Shown piece after piece: positions 11,760 through 20,125 of a DNA stretch of 64,000 nucleotides (the stretch's first letter is position 1; each line of letters opens with the position of its first letter). Source of the stretch: Spiribacter salinus M19-40 (GTDB lineage Bacteria > Pseudomonadota > Gammaproteobacteria > Nitrococcales > Nitrococcaceae); the NCBI RefSeq assembly GCF_000319575.2, contig NC_021291.1:1426001-1490000 (forward strand), in the 5' to 3' direction. The notes beneath the pieces were generated by a model. That model was not told the DNA's origin and did not search any database. It worked only from the letters and a program-made list of their open reading frames with translations. Both the position numbers and the translations under genes were made by a program.

Positions 11760-12230
11760 ATGGACATTGCCGGACTGCTAACGCTCGAGCGAAGTCGTTG
11801 CGGGGTGCGTGCCACCAGCAAAAAGCGCGCGCTCGAGCGTCTCAGCGAGCTATTGATGCTGGATGCCGGCAACGAGGCCGTCCAGGCCGTCTTTGAGGGT
11901 CTCACGCTGCGCGAACGACTGGGCAGCACCGGATTAGGCCACGGAGTGGGTCTGCCCCACAGCCGCAGCGGTGAACTGGATCAACCTCGAGCGGCTATCA
12001 TCCGACTGGATCAGCCAATCGAATTCGATGCCGTCGACCGCCAGCCGGTGGATATCCTGTTTGCCCTGCTGGTGCCCGAGCACAATAATGACGAGCACCT
12101 GCGCATTCTCTCGCGGCTTGCCGAAATGTTTCGAGATGATGCCTTGTGCAGCCAGCTCCGCGCCTGCCGCGGTGATGACGACCTCTACAATGCCGTCGCG
12201 GGCTGGCACTCGGACAACGCCAGCCCATGA
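11760..12230 (+). CDS. ptsN: Nitrogen PTS enzyme IIA
   Basis: EIIA-Ntr, the terminal phosphate acceptor of the regulatory nitrogen phosphotransferase system, which controls potassium and nitrogen functions. 156 residues; the phosphorylated His is residue 67 in the GHGVGLPHSR motif. The start is the ATG at 11760 (MDIAGLL), four bases after hpf; an upstream in-frame start would lie inside hpf. The stop overlaps hprK (ATGA). Its normal donors are NPr/HPr and an enzyme I; see the note on the missing ptsI. Confidence 0.94.
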   Translation: MDIAGLLTLERSRCGVRATSKKRALERLSELLMLDAGNEAVQAVFEGLTLRERLGSTGLGHGVGLPHSRSGELDQPRAAIIRLDQPIEFDAVDRQPVDILFALLVPEHNNDEHLRILSRLAEMFRDDALCSQLRACRGDDDLYNAVAGWHSDNASP

Positions 12231-12688
12231 CACGAATCGCCGCCACGCTCGTCCAGGTGCATGGGCATGGTGTCCTTCTGCGGGGGCCAGCAGGCAGCGG
12301 TAAAAGTGACACCGCGCTCGCACTGGTCCACGCCGGCCACGCGCTAGTCAGTGACGATGGCGTCGACTTGCACCCCGGCCCGCAGCGACTGATGGGCGCC
12401 GCGCCTGCCGCGGGCTACGGCTTGCTCTACTTACGCGGTATTGGGCTGCTCGACGTCGCCGAACAGTTTGGTGCCCAGGCCGTCCTGCGCCGCTGCGCGA
12501 TCCGGCTCGTCATCGATCTCATCGATGAGCGCCAGCCCGAGACGCCTGAGGGCCAGTGGTCCATCACTCACCTGGCCAGTGTTGCGATACCCCGTCTGGC
12601 CCTGGCGCCCAACCGACCACTGAGTGCGCTGATCCCGACCGCCGTCCGGCATCGACTGGTCACTCAGCAGGTATCCGCATGCGGCTGA
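12227..12688 (+). CDS. hprK: HPr kinase/phosphorylase, short catalytic-domain form
   Basis: Phosphorylates HPr on the regulatory Ser. 153 residues, equal to the catalytic domain only; the N-terminal domain of the usual 300-residue enzyme is missing, and the upstream ptsN overlap (ATGA) leaves no room for it. Walker A GPAGSGKS holds Lys26. Paired Asp43-Asp44 follow in LVSDDGV, and the signature LRGIGLLDVAEQFGAQAV matches the family. In a manual alignment the conserved His 21 residues before the Walker Lys (His140 in Bacillus/Lactobacillus enzymes) falls at Ala5. Short HprK is familiar from alphaproteobacteria; it is unusual in gammaproteobacteria to my knowledge. Confidence 0.88.
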   Translation: MTRIAATLVQVHGHGVLLRGPAGSGKSDTALALVHAGHALVSDDGVDLHPGPQRLMGAAPAAGYGLLYLRGIGLLDVAEQFGAQAVLRRCAIRLVIDLIDERQPETPEGQWSITHLASVAIPRLALAPNRPLSALIPTAVRHRLVTQQVSACG

Positions 12689-13527
12689 TCATTGTCAGCG
12701 GGCTATCCGGCTCTGGGAAAAGTGTCGCCCTGGCGACGCTCGAAGACTTCGGCTTTAACTGCATCGACAACCTGCCGGTGGCACTGCTTGAATCGTTTGG
12801 CCAGCACATTGCCGAGAGTGCCGATGGGCCGATGCATGCCGTCGGCATTGATGCGCGCAACCGACCCGCAGAGCTCGCCCGCTTCCCGGCCATCCTCGAG
12901 AGCCTTGAGGGCATCGGGCTCGCCGCCGAAATCGTGTTTCTCGATGCGGACGACGACACCCTGCTCAAGCGCTTCTCGGAGACTCGGCGCCGCCATCCCC
13001 TCAGCGGTCCTGATGTGCCGCTGGCAGAAGCGATCCGCGGAGAGCGAGAACTCCTCATGCCGCTGCAGGAGCGTGCCGACCTGACCGTCGACACAACGCA
13101 CACAACCCTCCATGAACTGCGCGACATGGTCCGGGACCGGCTCACGGAGACTCGTCAGGGGCTATCCATTCAGCTGGAATCCTTTGGCTACAAACATGGC
13201 ACGCCGACCGATGCCGACTTTGTTTTTGACAGCCGCTGCCTGCCCAATCCCCACTGGGAGCCAGAGCTGCGACCCCTCACCGGCCAGGACGAGCCCGTCG
13301 CCGAGTATCTCGGCGCGAGCCCCACGGTCGATCGCTATGCCAATAGCCTGACCGCCTTTCTGGAGGACTGGCTACCGGTATTCGAGACCGAAAACCGCAT
13401 TTACCTCACGGTGGCGGTGGGCTGCACCGGCGGACAACACCGATCGGTTTACCTGATCGAGCGTCTTGCAGCGCATCTCCGATCACGGCAGTGTGCCGTC
13501 AATATCCGCCATCGGGAGCTCCCGTGA
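12679..13527 (+). CDS. rapZ: RNase adapter protein RapZ
   Basis: P-loop protein (YvcJ family) that senses glucosamine-6-phosphate and, in enterics, delivers the small RNA GlmZ to RNase E. 282 residues: Walker A GLSGSGKS at residues 8-15, then DNLP, and a C-terminal half with the conserved SFGYKHGTPTDADFVFDSR and CTGGQHRSV motifs. The ATG at 12679 overlaps hprK by 10 bases; longer in-frame versions start inside hprK. Only the family's general role can be assigned, as GlmZ homologues are restricted to some gammaproteobacteria. Confidence 0.95.
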   Translation: MRLIIVSGLSGSGKSVALATLEDFGFNCIDNLPVALLESFGQHIAESADGPMHAVGIDARNRPAELARFPAILESLEGIGLAAEIVFLDADDDTLLKRFSETRRRHPLSGPDVPLAEAIRGERELLMPLQERADLTVDTTHTTLHELRDMVRDRLTETRQGLSIQLESFGYKHGTPTDADFVFDSRCLPNPHWEPELRPLTGQDEPVAEYLGASPTVDRYANSLTAFLEDWLPVFETENRIYLTVAVGCTGGQHRSVYLIERLAAHLRSRQCAVNIRHRELP

Positions 13528-13943
13528 AACCCAGTGTCCTGCTGATCACGCATACCGGTATTGGTGCAGCGCTGCGTGAAACGGCCGAAGAAATCCTGGG
13601 CCAGCGCCCGATGCCGATAGCAGAGCTCGCCCCTGAGCCCAACGAATCCGTGGCGTCGATCCAGGGACGGGCGGAGGCCGCGCTCGCATCGCTCGACCAC
13701 GGCGAGGGTGTACTCATCCTCACCGATGCCTATGGCGCCACGCCCAGCAACATGGCGGTCGCCCTGGGCGCTCACTATGGGTATCCGGTGATCGCCGGGT
13801 TGAACCTGCCCATGCTGCTCCGGGTCATGAATTACCCCCACCTCCCCGTTGAGCGATTGGTGGACAAAGCCCTCTCCGCGGCACGGGATGGTATTCTCAT
13901 GGCCGATCGGCCGTCAGACCCCGTTGGTCAGCGGCATGGCTGA
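13524..13943 (+). CDS. PTS EIIA-Man-type protein
   Basis: Single-domain EIIA of the mannose class, 139 residues. The active-site His is residue 10 in LLITHTGIG, and the fold's hallmark DAYGATPSNMA is present. The start is the GTG at 13524 overlapping the rapZ stop (GTGA). No EIIB, IIC or IID partner gene lies nearby, so it probably serves a regulatory rather than a sugar-uptake role, as in other proteobacteria with the ptsN-hprK-rapZ-EIIA-HPr cluster. Overlaps ptsH by 8 bases. Confidence 0.9.
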   Translation: MKPSVLLITHTGIGAALRETAEEILGQRPMPIAELAPEPNESVASIQGRAEAALASLDHGEGVLILTDAYGATPSNMAVALGAHYGYPVIAGLNLPMLLRVMNYPHLPVERLVDKALSAARDGILMADRPSDPVGQRHG

Positions 13944-14223
13944 CAGCCCAAAGCGCCAGGAAACGGTACTCGAGATCGTAAACCAGCTCGGCCTGCATGC
14001 TCGGGCGGCCGCTCGGTTTGTCGAGGTGGCGAGCCGCTTCGAGGCAGAGATCGATGTCCTACACTCGGGGCATCAAGCGAACGGCAAGAGCATTATGAGC
14101 TTGATGATGCTGGCAGCCGCTCGCGGCAGCCGCCTCGCCGTCACCGCCACCGGCGACGACGCCGATGACGCGCTGCAGGCACTGGCCGAACTGGTCGGCA
14201 ACCGATTTGGCGAGGCGGACTGA
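13936..14223 (+). CDS. ptsH: Phosphocarrier protein HPr/NPr
   Basis: 95-residue phosphocarrier. The phosphoryl-accepting His is residue 21 in QLGLHARAAARFV, and the HprK-target Ser is residue 52 in ANGKSIMSL, the same 31-residue spacing as His15/Ser46 in the canonical protein. Both phosphorylation sites are therefore kept. Start ATG 13936 overlaps the EIIA gene. The gene normally following is ptsI (enzyme I); here mgtE follows after 22 bases. Confidence 0.94.
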   Translation: MADSPKRQETVLEIVNQLGLHARAAARFVEVASRFEAEIDVLHSGHQANGKSIMSLMMLAAARGSRLAVTATGDDADDALQALAELVGNRFGEAD

Positions 14224-14245
14224 ACCACGCCTCGGGGAGAGGCCC

Positions 14246-15601
14246 ATGGCCGAAGAACTTGAGCAAAAACAGGGCAGAGTAGCGGATACAGTCTCCAGCC
14301 TGTTGCAGGGCGGGACCGTGCCGGAAGCCCAGCAAATGCTCAATGCCCTGCATCCCGCCGAAATCGCCAACCTGCTGGAATCCTTCCCGACCACCGAGCG
14401 CAAATTGCTCTGGGAACTCGTTGACGAGGAAAACGGCGGCGAGGTCCTTCTGCAGGTCAATGACGAAGTCCGGAGCGGCCTGATCCAGGAAATGGATGAG
14501 GATGAGTTGCTGGCGGCCACCTCGGGCATGGACATGGATGACCTGGCCGACTTCATGCAGGACCTGCCGAAGACGCTGACCGGCGAAATCCTGCGCTCCA
14601 TGGATAACCAGAACCGCCAGCGCCTGGAGTCGGTTCTGGCCTTCCCCGAGGACAGCGCCGGCGGCCTGATGAACACGGACACCGTGACGGTGCGCCCGGA
14701 TGTCAGCCTCGACGTGGTCCTCCGCTATCTGCGGATGCGCGGCGAGATGCCCGAACTCACCGATCATTTGTTTGTGGTGAGTCGTTTCGATCACTTCCTG
14801 GGCGTGCTGCGGGTCAGCGATCTACTGACTCGCGACCCCTCCGGACAGGTGGACGACCTGCTCGATACCCATGCGGTAGCGATCGCCGCCGACACACCGG
14901 CCCGCGAAGTGGCCAAGATGTTCGAGGACCGTGACCTGATCTCGGCACCGGTTCTGGACGAACGGGGACGATTGATCGGGCGCATCACGATCGATGACGT
15001 CGTGGATGTCATCCGCGAAGAGGCCGAACGCTCAATACTGAGCATGGCGGGTCTGGGCGATGAAGAAGACATGTTCGCACCCGTCTGGTCGAGCACCCGC
15101 CGGCGTGCGGTCTGGCTGGGCGTCAACCTGATCACCGCCCTGCTGGCTGCCTATGTGATCGGGCTGTTTGAGGCCACGATTCAGGAAGTGGTGGCGTTGG
15201 CGGTACTGATGCCCGTGGTTGCCAGCATGGGGGGCATCGCCGGCACACAAACACTAACGCTGGTCGTGCGCGCCATGGCCCTGGGTCAGGTCGCCTCTCG
15301 GAACAGCCGCGCGCTGCTATTCAAGGAACTGGGCGTGGGTGTGCTCAATGGCCTGTTCTGGGCCGGTGCCCTGGCGGGGATTGCCATTCTCTGGTTTGGC
15401 CGGCCCGCCATTGGCGCCATCATCGCTGCCGCGATGGTCATCAACCTGGTGGTGGCGGCTCTCTCCGGCGTGGGCGTGCCCTTGTTGCTGAAACGCCTGG
15501 GTATTGACCCGGCACTGGCCGGCGGCGTTGTCCTGACCACGGTCACCGATGTCATCGGCTTCATGGCATTCCTTGGCCTGGCAACGATCTTCCTGATCTA
15601 G
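14246..15601 (+). CDS. mgtE: Magnesium transporter MgtE
   Basis: Magnesium channel of the inner membrane, gated by cytoplasmic magnesium binding. 451 residues: N-terminal helical MgtE_N domain (about 1-130), a CBS pair (about 135-260; AFPEDSAGGLMNTDTVTVRP marks its beginning), a plug helix and five C-terminal transmembrane helices with VMPVVASMGGIAGTQTLTL, the conserved pore helix. Start at 14246 is preceded by GGGGAGAGG. Last gene of the plus-strand run; it is convergent with the tRNA-Met gene. Confidence 0.96.
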   Translation: MAEELEQKQGRVADTVSSLLQGGTVPEAQQMLNALHPAEIANLLESFPTTERKLLWELVDEENGGEVLLQVNDEVRSGLIQEMDEDELLAATSGMDMDDLADFMQDLPKTLTGEILRSMDNQNRQRLESVLAFPEDSAGGLMNTDTVTVRPDVSLDVVLRYLRMRGEMPELTDHLFVVSRFDHFLGVLRVSDLLTRDPSGQVDDLLDTHAVAIAADTPAREVAKMFEDRDLISAPVLDERGRLIGRITIDDVVDVIREEAERSILSMAGLGDEEDMFAPVWSSTRRRAVWLGVNLITALLAAYVIGLFEATIQEVVALAVLMPVVASMGGIAGTQTLTLVVRAMALGQVASRNSRALLFKELGVGVLNGLFWAGALAGIAILWFGRPAIGAIIAAAMVINLVVAALSGVGVPLLLKRLGIDPALAGGVVLTTVTDVIGFMAFLGLATIFLI

Positions 15602-15621
15602 CCCATCGAAGCGAACGGAAT

Positions 15622-15698
15622 TGGTGGCTACGGGTGGATTCGAACCACCGACCCCATCATTATGAGTGATGTGCTCTAACCAGCTGAGCTACGTAGCC
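15622..15698 (-). tRNA. tRNA-Met (CAT), elongator type
   Basis: 77 bases including an encoded CCA. Acceptor stem GGCTACG/CGTAGCC, anticodon stem CATCA/TGATG with loop CTCATAA (anticodon CAT), T-arm GGTGG-TTCGAAT-CCACC. The body closely resembles E. coli elongator tRNA-Met, and the first pair G-C separates it from initiator tRNA. A tRNA-Ile with lysidine is a less likely alternative given the acceptor stem. Confidence 0.97.
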
Positions 15699-15716
15699 GT
15701 CGAGGCGAGGGTGAGG

Positions 15717-15745
15717 AGTATCCAGAGCCCGGCCTGCCCTGTCAA
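15717..15745 (-). promoter_or_regulatory. Promoter of the tRNA-Met gene
   Basis: On the minus strand: -35 TTGACA (perfect consensus, 15745-15740), 17-base spacer, -10 GATACT (15722-15717). It lies 18 bases before the mature tRNA 5' end, giving a leader of about 11 bases. Same -10 hexamer as the mlaF promoter. Confidence 0.8.
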
Positions 15746-15763
15746 ATCGGCGCCAGACGCCGT

Positions 15764-16855
15764 TCAGACGTTAAATCGAAAGTGACAGACATCCCCCTCG
15801 CGCATCAGATAATCCTTGCCCTCAAGGCGCATTTTCCCGCTTTCCTTGGCAGCCTGCTCACCGCCAATGGCGATATAGTCGTCAAACCCGATCACCTCGG
15901 CACGAATGAACCCGCGCTCAAAATCGGTGTGAATCCGGCCCGCCGCCTGTGGCGCCGTTGAGCCCTCAGCCACCGTCCAGGCCCGAACCTCCTTCGGCCC
16001 CGCCGTAAAGAAAGTTAACAACCCCAACAGCGCATAACCCCGGCGAATCAATCGGTTCAGGCCTGGCTCTTCAAGCCCGTAGGCCTCGAGCATCTCCTGC
16101 TGCTCGGCGGCGTCGAGCTGCGAGAGTTCCGCTTCGATCGAGGCGCAGAGCGCCACCACACCCGCACCCTCACGCTCCGCCAACGCTTCGATCGCCGCCA
16201 GCTGCGGATTATCGGTAAACCCTTCCTCGGTGACGTTCGCGACATACAGCACGGGTTTGGCTGTCAGCAAATGCAACTCGCGCAGGGCCAGGACGCCCGC
16301 TTCATCCAGCGTCTGCGCCCGCACCGGGACCCCCTCGTTCAGCCCAGCCGAAATAGCCTGGAGCGCATCGCGGATGGCGATGGCCTCCTTGTCATTGGAT
16401 TTCGCCCGGCGCCCGAAGCGCTCAACTGCCCGGTCGACCGTATCCAGATCCGCCAGGAGCAGTTCGGTGTTGATGGTCTCGACATCCGCTACCGGATCAA
16501 CCCGGCCCTCCACGTGGTGAACGTCCTCGCTCTCAAAGCAGCGCACCACATGCGCGATGGCGTCCGTTTCCCGAATATTGGCGAGGAATTGATTGCCCAG
16601 ACCCTCCCCGCGGGATGCGCCCGTTACAAGCCCGGCGATATCCACAAACTCCATGGCCGTTGGCACGACGCTCTCTGGCTTGACCCGTTCGGCCAGCTGA
16701 TCGAGCCGCGGATCAGGCACGGGGACGATGCCAACATTCGGGTCAATCGTGCAGAAGGGGTAGTTCTCCGCCGGGATCTCGTTCCGCGTGAGCGCGTTGA
16801 ACAGCGTCGATTTGCCCACATTGGGTAGTCCGACGATACCGCATTTAAATCCCAT
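15764..16855 (-). CDS. ychF: Redox-regulated ATPase YchF
   Basis: Obg-family P-loop protein that hydrolyses ATP rather than GTP and associates with ribosomes; linked to oxidative stress. 363 residues, exactly the E. coli length from the ATG at 16855 ([17 protein letters not shown]). Walker A is [29 protein letters not shown] is the G3 region with switch sequence. The C-terminal TGS domain ends in the family's [20 protein letters not shown] longer in-frame start overlaps pth and is unlikely. It follows pth by 7 bases. Confidence 0.97.
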   Translation of the reverse strand: MGFKCGIVGLPNVGKSTLFNALTRNEIPAENYPFCTIDPNVGIVPVPDPRLDQLAERVKPESVVPTAMEFVDIAGLVTGASRGEGLGNQFLANIRETDAIAHVVRCFESEDVHHVEGRVDPVADVETINTELLLADLDTVDRAVERFGRRAKSNDKEAIAIRDALQAISAGLNEGVPVRAQTLDEAGVLALRELHLLTAKPVLYVANVTEEGFTDNPQLAAIEALAEREGAGVVALCASIEAELSQLDAAEQQEMLEAYGLEEPGLNRLIRRGYALLGLLTFFTAGPKEVRAWTVAEGSTAPQAAGRIHTDFERGFIRAEVIGFDDYIAIGGEQAAKESGKMRLEGKDYLMREGDVCHFRFNV

Positions 16856-16862
16856 GACTGCC

Positions 16863-17447
16863 TCAGTCTCTCGTGTGGAGTTGCTGTTGAGCCCGATCCC
16901 ACTCGCCGCGGGCCAGTTCTGAGGCCACATCAACGGCTGCATCGATTGCCCTATCAATACCGGCGCGCTCCTCGCGCCCAGGCGCATGCAGGACATAAGA
17001 GATCACCTGATCACTGTGCCCCGGATGGCCGACACCCAGACGCAGGCGCGCAAAGTCCCGGGTACCCAGTGCCGAGGCGATGTCCCGCAGGCCATTGTGC
17101 CCGCCATGCCCCCCACCCTGCTTGAGGCGCACAACACCTGTGGGCAGGTCGATTTCGTCATGCACGACTAGAATCGCCGCCGGATCGATTCGATGGAACT
17201 GGGTGAGCGCCGCCACCGATCGCCCGCTGTGGTTCATGTAGGTCATCGGGCAGAGCAGGTGGGTATCCACATCGGCCGCTCGCCAGCGCCCCGCCACACC
17301 GTGAAATTTGCGCTCGGATCGAAGATCGATGCCCTCGCGCCGAGCCAGGGCCTCAATAAACCAGAACCCGGCATTGTGCCGGGTTCCGGTGTACTTGGGC
17401 CCGGGGTTACCCAGGCCGACCATCAGCTGAATCGCCGAATGACGCAT
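16863..17447 (-). CDS. pth: Peptidyl-tRNA hydrolase
   Basis: Releases tRNA from prematurely dropped peptidyl-tRNA. 194 residues with the N-terminal [17 protein letters not shown], whose His is catalytic, then PMTYMNHSG, and the DEIDLP and [13 protein letters not shown] segments; the essential Asn and Asp are intact. Sits between rplY and ychF in the usual order with short gaps, consistent with one transcript. Confidence 0.97.
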   Translation of the reverse strand: MRHSAIQLMVGLGNPGPKYTGTRHNAGFWFIEALARREGIDLRSERKFHGVAGRWRAADVDTHLLCPMTYMNHSGRSVAALTQFHRIDPAAILVVHDEIDLPTGVVRLKQGGGHGGHNGLRDIASALGTRDFARLRLGVGHPGHSDQVISYVLHAPGREERAGIDRAIDAAVDVASELARGEWDRAQQQLHTRD

Positions 17448-17474
17448 GGGCGGTAATTGGGCGCCCGCGCCGAC

Positions 17475-18161
17475 TCAGCTCTCCGCTTCGCCGGAATCGC
17501 CCTCGGACTCATCGCCGCCACCGGTGTCACCAGCATCCGACTCGCCCGCCTCTTCCTCGGTATCCTCTTCCACGGCCTTGCGCGGCGCGTGGATACTGAC
17601 CAGCACAGGGTCGTGGTCCGTGTCCGGATCAAGCCCCGGGAAGACGACGCCCTCAGGCGCATGAATCTCGGACAGATGAATGGAGGAGCCCAATTCAAGC
17701 TCGGCGATATCCACGTCAATGGCCTCTGGCAGGTCATCCGGCAGACACTCAACCTCGATCTCGATGGCATCGTGATGCACCAGGCCGCCCCCCAGTTTCA
17801 CGCCGACGGCGTCCTCCTGGTTGAGGTAATGGATCGGCACTGTCTGGCGCATTTTCTCGCCAGCCTTGATGCGCAGCAGGTCCATGTGCGAGACCAGTGG
17901 CTTGAACGGGTGGCGCTGCAGATCCTTGAGGATCGCCTTCTCAACGCGCTTGCCCTTGACCTTGACGTCGAGAATCTGTGAGAAAAACGTCTCCTCGCGC
18001 ATCAGGCGCAGGACCTGCTCTTCATCAAACGTCAGCGATACCGGCTTCTTGCCGGCCCCGTAGAGGATGCCCGGGATCTGTTTCGCCCGACGCAGGCGGC
18101 GGCTCGCACCCTTCCCCTGGTCCTCGCGAACAGTGGCATCCAGTTTCAGTTCAACACTCAT
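17475..18161 (-). CDS. rplY: 50S ribosomal protein L25, Ctc/TL5 long form
   Basis: Binds 5S rRNA in the central protuberance. 228 residues: N-terminal L25 domain (RRLRRAKQIPGILYGAGKKP; about 1-95), then the beta-rich TL5/CTC domain (about 100-195), and a C-terminal tail of about 35 residues almost wholly Glu, Asp, Gly and Ser. E. coli has only the L25 domain. The acidic disordered tail is common in related species and fits, but does not prove, a salt-adapted proteome. Good GGAGATAT ribosome-binding site. Confidence 0.95.
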   Translation of the reverse strand: MSVELKLDATVREDQGKGASRRLRRAKQIPGILYGAGKKPVSLTFDEEQVLRLMREETFFSQILDVKVKGKRVEKAILKDLQRHPFKPLVSHMDLLRIKAGEKMRQTVPIHYLNQEDAVGVKLGGGLVHHDAIEIEVECLPDDLPEAIDVDIAELELGSSIHLSEIHAPEGVVFPGLDPDTDHDPVLVSIHAPRKAVEEDTEEEAGESDAGDTGGGDESEGDSGEAES

Positions 18162-18181
18162 TGCGGTGATATCTCCATTAT

Positions 18182-18201
18182 CGCCCCCGCGACCAGGGGC
18201 G
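18182..18201 (-). other. Stem-loop between prs and rplY
   Basis: On the minus strand CGCCCC pairs with GGGGCG across an 8-base loop, in the 50-base gap after the prs stop. No T-run follows, so it is not a classical terminator. It lies about 15 bases before the rplY ribosome-binding site and may be an RNA-processing or stability element. The function is unknown. Confidence 0.35.
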
Positions 18202-18211
18202 GTGATACAAG

Positions 18212-19165
18212 TCAGTCGACAAACAACTCGCTGACCGACTCATCATTGTTCACTCGCCGCATCGTCTCGGCGAGCATTTCCGCCAGCGACAGCTGACGAA
18301 TTCGGGTACACGCAGCGGCCTCGGCCGACAACGGGATGCTGTCCGTGACCACAAGCTCGTCCAGTTGACTGGTCTCGATTCGCCCGATGGCCGGCCCGGA
18401 CAACACCGGGTGGGTAATATACGCGACAACCTTGCCGGCGCCACGCTCTTTGAGTGCGCTCGCGGCCTGGCACAGGGTGCCCGCGGTATCGATGATGTCA
18501 TCAACGATGATGCAGGTCTTACCCTCGACATCACCAATGATGTTCATGACTTCCAGTTCATTGGCGCGTGGCCGGCGCTTATCGATAATCGCCAGGTCCG
18601 CGTTATCCAGGCGCCGGGCGACCGCGCGGGCCCGGAGCACACCACCGACATCCGGCGAGACCACAATCTTGTCCGGATGCGTCTCCCGCCAGATATCGCC
18701 CAGCAACACTGGCGAGGCGTAGACATTGTCCACGGGAATATTGAAAAAGCCCTGAATCTGGTCGGCATGCAGGTCGACGGTGACCACCCGGTTAATGCCC
18801 GCCGTGGTAATCATGTCCGCCGCCAGTTTGGCGGTGATCGGGACGCGCTGCGAGCGCGGGCGCCGGTCCTGCCGGGCATAGCCGTAGTACGGAATGACCG
18901 CCGTGATGCGCGCTGCCGACGAGCGCCGGAGCGCATCAGCAATCACCAGCAGCTCCATCAGATTGTCGTTGGTCGGCGCGCAAGTGGGCTGGATGATGAA
19001 CACGTCGTGCCCGCGCACGTGCTCGTTAATCTCGACCTGGACTTCGCCATCACTAAACCCGGTCACGAGTGCATCGCCAATGCGGATTTTGAGATGGGTG
19101 GCCACGGCACGGGCCAGCTCGGGATTGGCGTTCCCCGTGAACACCATCATGCTTCCGTTTTCCAT
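18212..19165 (-). CDS. prs: Ribose-phosphate pyrophosphokinase
   Basis: Makes PRPP from ribose 5-phosphate and ATP for nucleotide, histidine, tryptophan and NAD synthesis. 317 residues, class I. Visible: the ATP-contacting [20 protein letters not shown] flexible-loop region, His of [12 protein letters not shown], and the PRPP loop [12 protein letters not shown]. The start lies 29 bases after the tRNA-Gln 3' end; the gene is probably transcribed from the ispE side through the tRNA. Confidence 0.98.
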   Translation of the reverse strand: MENGSMMVFTGNANPELARAVATHLKIRIGDALVTGFSDGEVQVEINEHVRGHDVFIIQPTCAPTNDNLMELLVIADALRRSSAARITAVIPYYGYARQDRRPRSQRVPITAKLAADMITTAGINRVVTVDLHADQIQGFFNIPVDNVYASPVLLGDIWRETHPDKIVVSPDVGGVLRARAVARRLDNADLAIIDKRRPRANELEVMNIIGDVEGKTCIIVDDIIDTAGTLCQAASALKERGAGKVVAYITHPVLSGPAIGRIETSQLDELVVTDSIPLSAEAAACTRIRQLSLAEMLAETMRRVNNDESVSELFVD

Positions 19166-19194
19166 GGCAGCTGGACCCTGTTTCCCTTATTGAA

Positions 19195-19269
19195 TGGCTG
19201 GGGCGGCAGGATTCGAACCTGCGCATGCGGGGATCAAAACCCCGTGCCTTACCGCTTGGCTACGCCCCA
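19195..19269 (-). tRNA. tRNA-Gln (TTG)
   Basis: 75 bases with encoded CCA. Acceptor stem TGGGGCG/CGCCCCA, anticodon stem GGGGT-side with loop TTTTGAT giving anticodon TTG, T-arm GCAGG-TTCGAAT-CCTGC. The 5' end begins one base after the ispE stop codon and prs starts 29 bases beyond the 3' end, so it is embedded in the ispE-prs operon. I see no clear own promoter inside the ispE 3' end. Confidence 0.97.
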
Positions 19270-19270
19270 A

Positions 19271-20125
19271 TTACAGATGACGCTCGGCCTCCAGGCGGTC
19301 GAGCAGCGGTGAACGATTGACGGCCTGGCAAACCCAGGCTTGGAACGTCTTGCCCACCTCCCTGGCTGCCATGCTGGCCCGCTCGCGATCATCGAACCGG
19401 GCAAACAGACAACCACCGGTCCCGGTCAATAACGTCGGGCCCCATTCCCCCAACCTATCGAGCGCCCGCGCTACCGCCGGATGTTGTCGCCGAACGACGG
19501 CTTCGCAGTCATTTCGGCCTTCACCGGCTTTAAAGCCGCGTATTGTTATATGGGCTCCATGGCGTGTCAATTTAGGGTCACAAAACACCGACCGAGTGTC
19601 CACGGAAACACCCGGGTCAACCACCACCAACCAGGGGCAATCCACCTCAACGGGCGTAAGCGATTCCCCAACACCCTCAGCCCAGGCCGCCTGCCCACCC
19701 ACAAAAACCGGGACATCGGCACCCAGACGGAGCGCCACGGCAGCCAGCTCCCGTTCTGTCAGCCCACAGCGCCACAGCGCATTCAGCGCCACCAGCGTCG
19801 TCGCCGCATCAGAACTCCCGCCTCCCAGTCCACCACCGGCGGGAATGCGCTTGTCCAGCCGAATGCGAACGCCCTGACTGATCCCGCCCGCCTGCTGCAA
19901 CGCCCGCGCTGCCCGCACCGTCAGATCATCGTCAAGCGCCAGGCCAGGCAGCCCGCCGTCGCGAAGAACATCGGGGACATCGAGGATTTCGAAGTCAAGC
20001 CAATCGCAGAGCGCTAGAAACTGAAACACCGTCTGCAGCGTGTGATAGCCATCCGCGCGGCGGCCGGTGATATGCAGAAATCGATTAATCTTCGCCGGCG
20101 CGGGCCAGGCTGAGGACAGCGACAT
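19271..20125 (-). CDS. ispE: 4-diphosphocytidyl-2-C-methyl-D-erythritol kinase
   Basis: GHMP-family kinase of the non-mevalonate (MEP) isoprenoid pathway; phosphorylates CDP-methylerythritol. 284 residues: N-terminal PAPAKINRFLHITGRRADGYH with the catalytic-region Lys, the glycine-rich ATP loop IPAGGGLGGGSSDAATTL, and a C-terminal LTGTGGCLFARF motif. Start overlaps the lolB stop (ATGA). Complete. Confidence 0.97.
   Translation of the reverse strand: MSLSSAWPAPAKINRFLHITGRRADGYHTLQTVFQFLALCDWLDFEILDVPDVLRDGGLPGLALDDDLTVRAARALQQAGGISQGVRIRLDKRIPAGGGLGGGSSDAATTLVALNALWRCGLTERELAAVALRLGADVPVFVGGQAAWAEGVGESLTPVEVDCPWLVVVDPGVSVDTRSVFCDPKLTRHGAHITIRGFKAGEGRNDCEAVVRRQHPAVARALDRLGEWGPTLLTGTGGCLFARFDDRERASMAAREVGKTFQAWVCQAVNRSPLLDRLEAERHL

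Noticed and set aside
12227-15601. Horizontal acquisition of the hprK-rapZ-EIIA-HPr-mgtE stretch
   Set aside because: By eye, base composition and codon use look like the neighbours, overlaps are continuous with ptsN, and no mobile-element trace is present. Only the short HprK itself hints at an unusual origin.
15747-15762. Small CGGCG/CGCCG hairpin just after ychF as a terminator
   Set aside because: Only five pairs and no T-run; it lies just upstream of the tRNA-Met -35 box.
18365-19312. Plus-strand 315-codon frame opposite prs and tRNA-Gln
   Set aside because: Antisense shadow of prs; it also runs through the tRNA gene.
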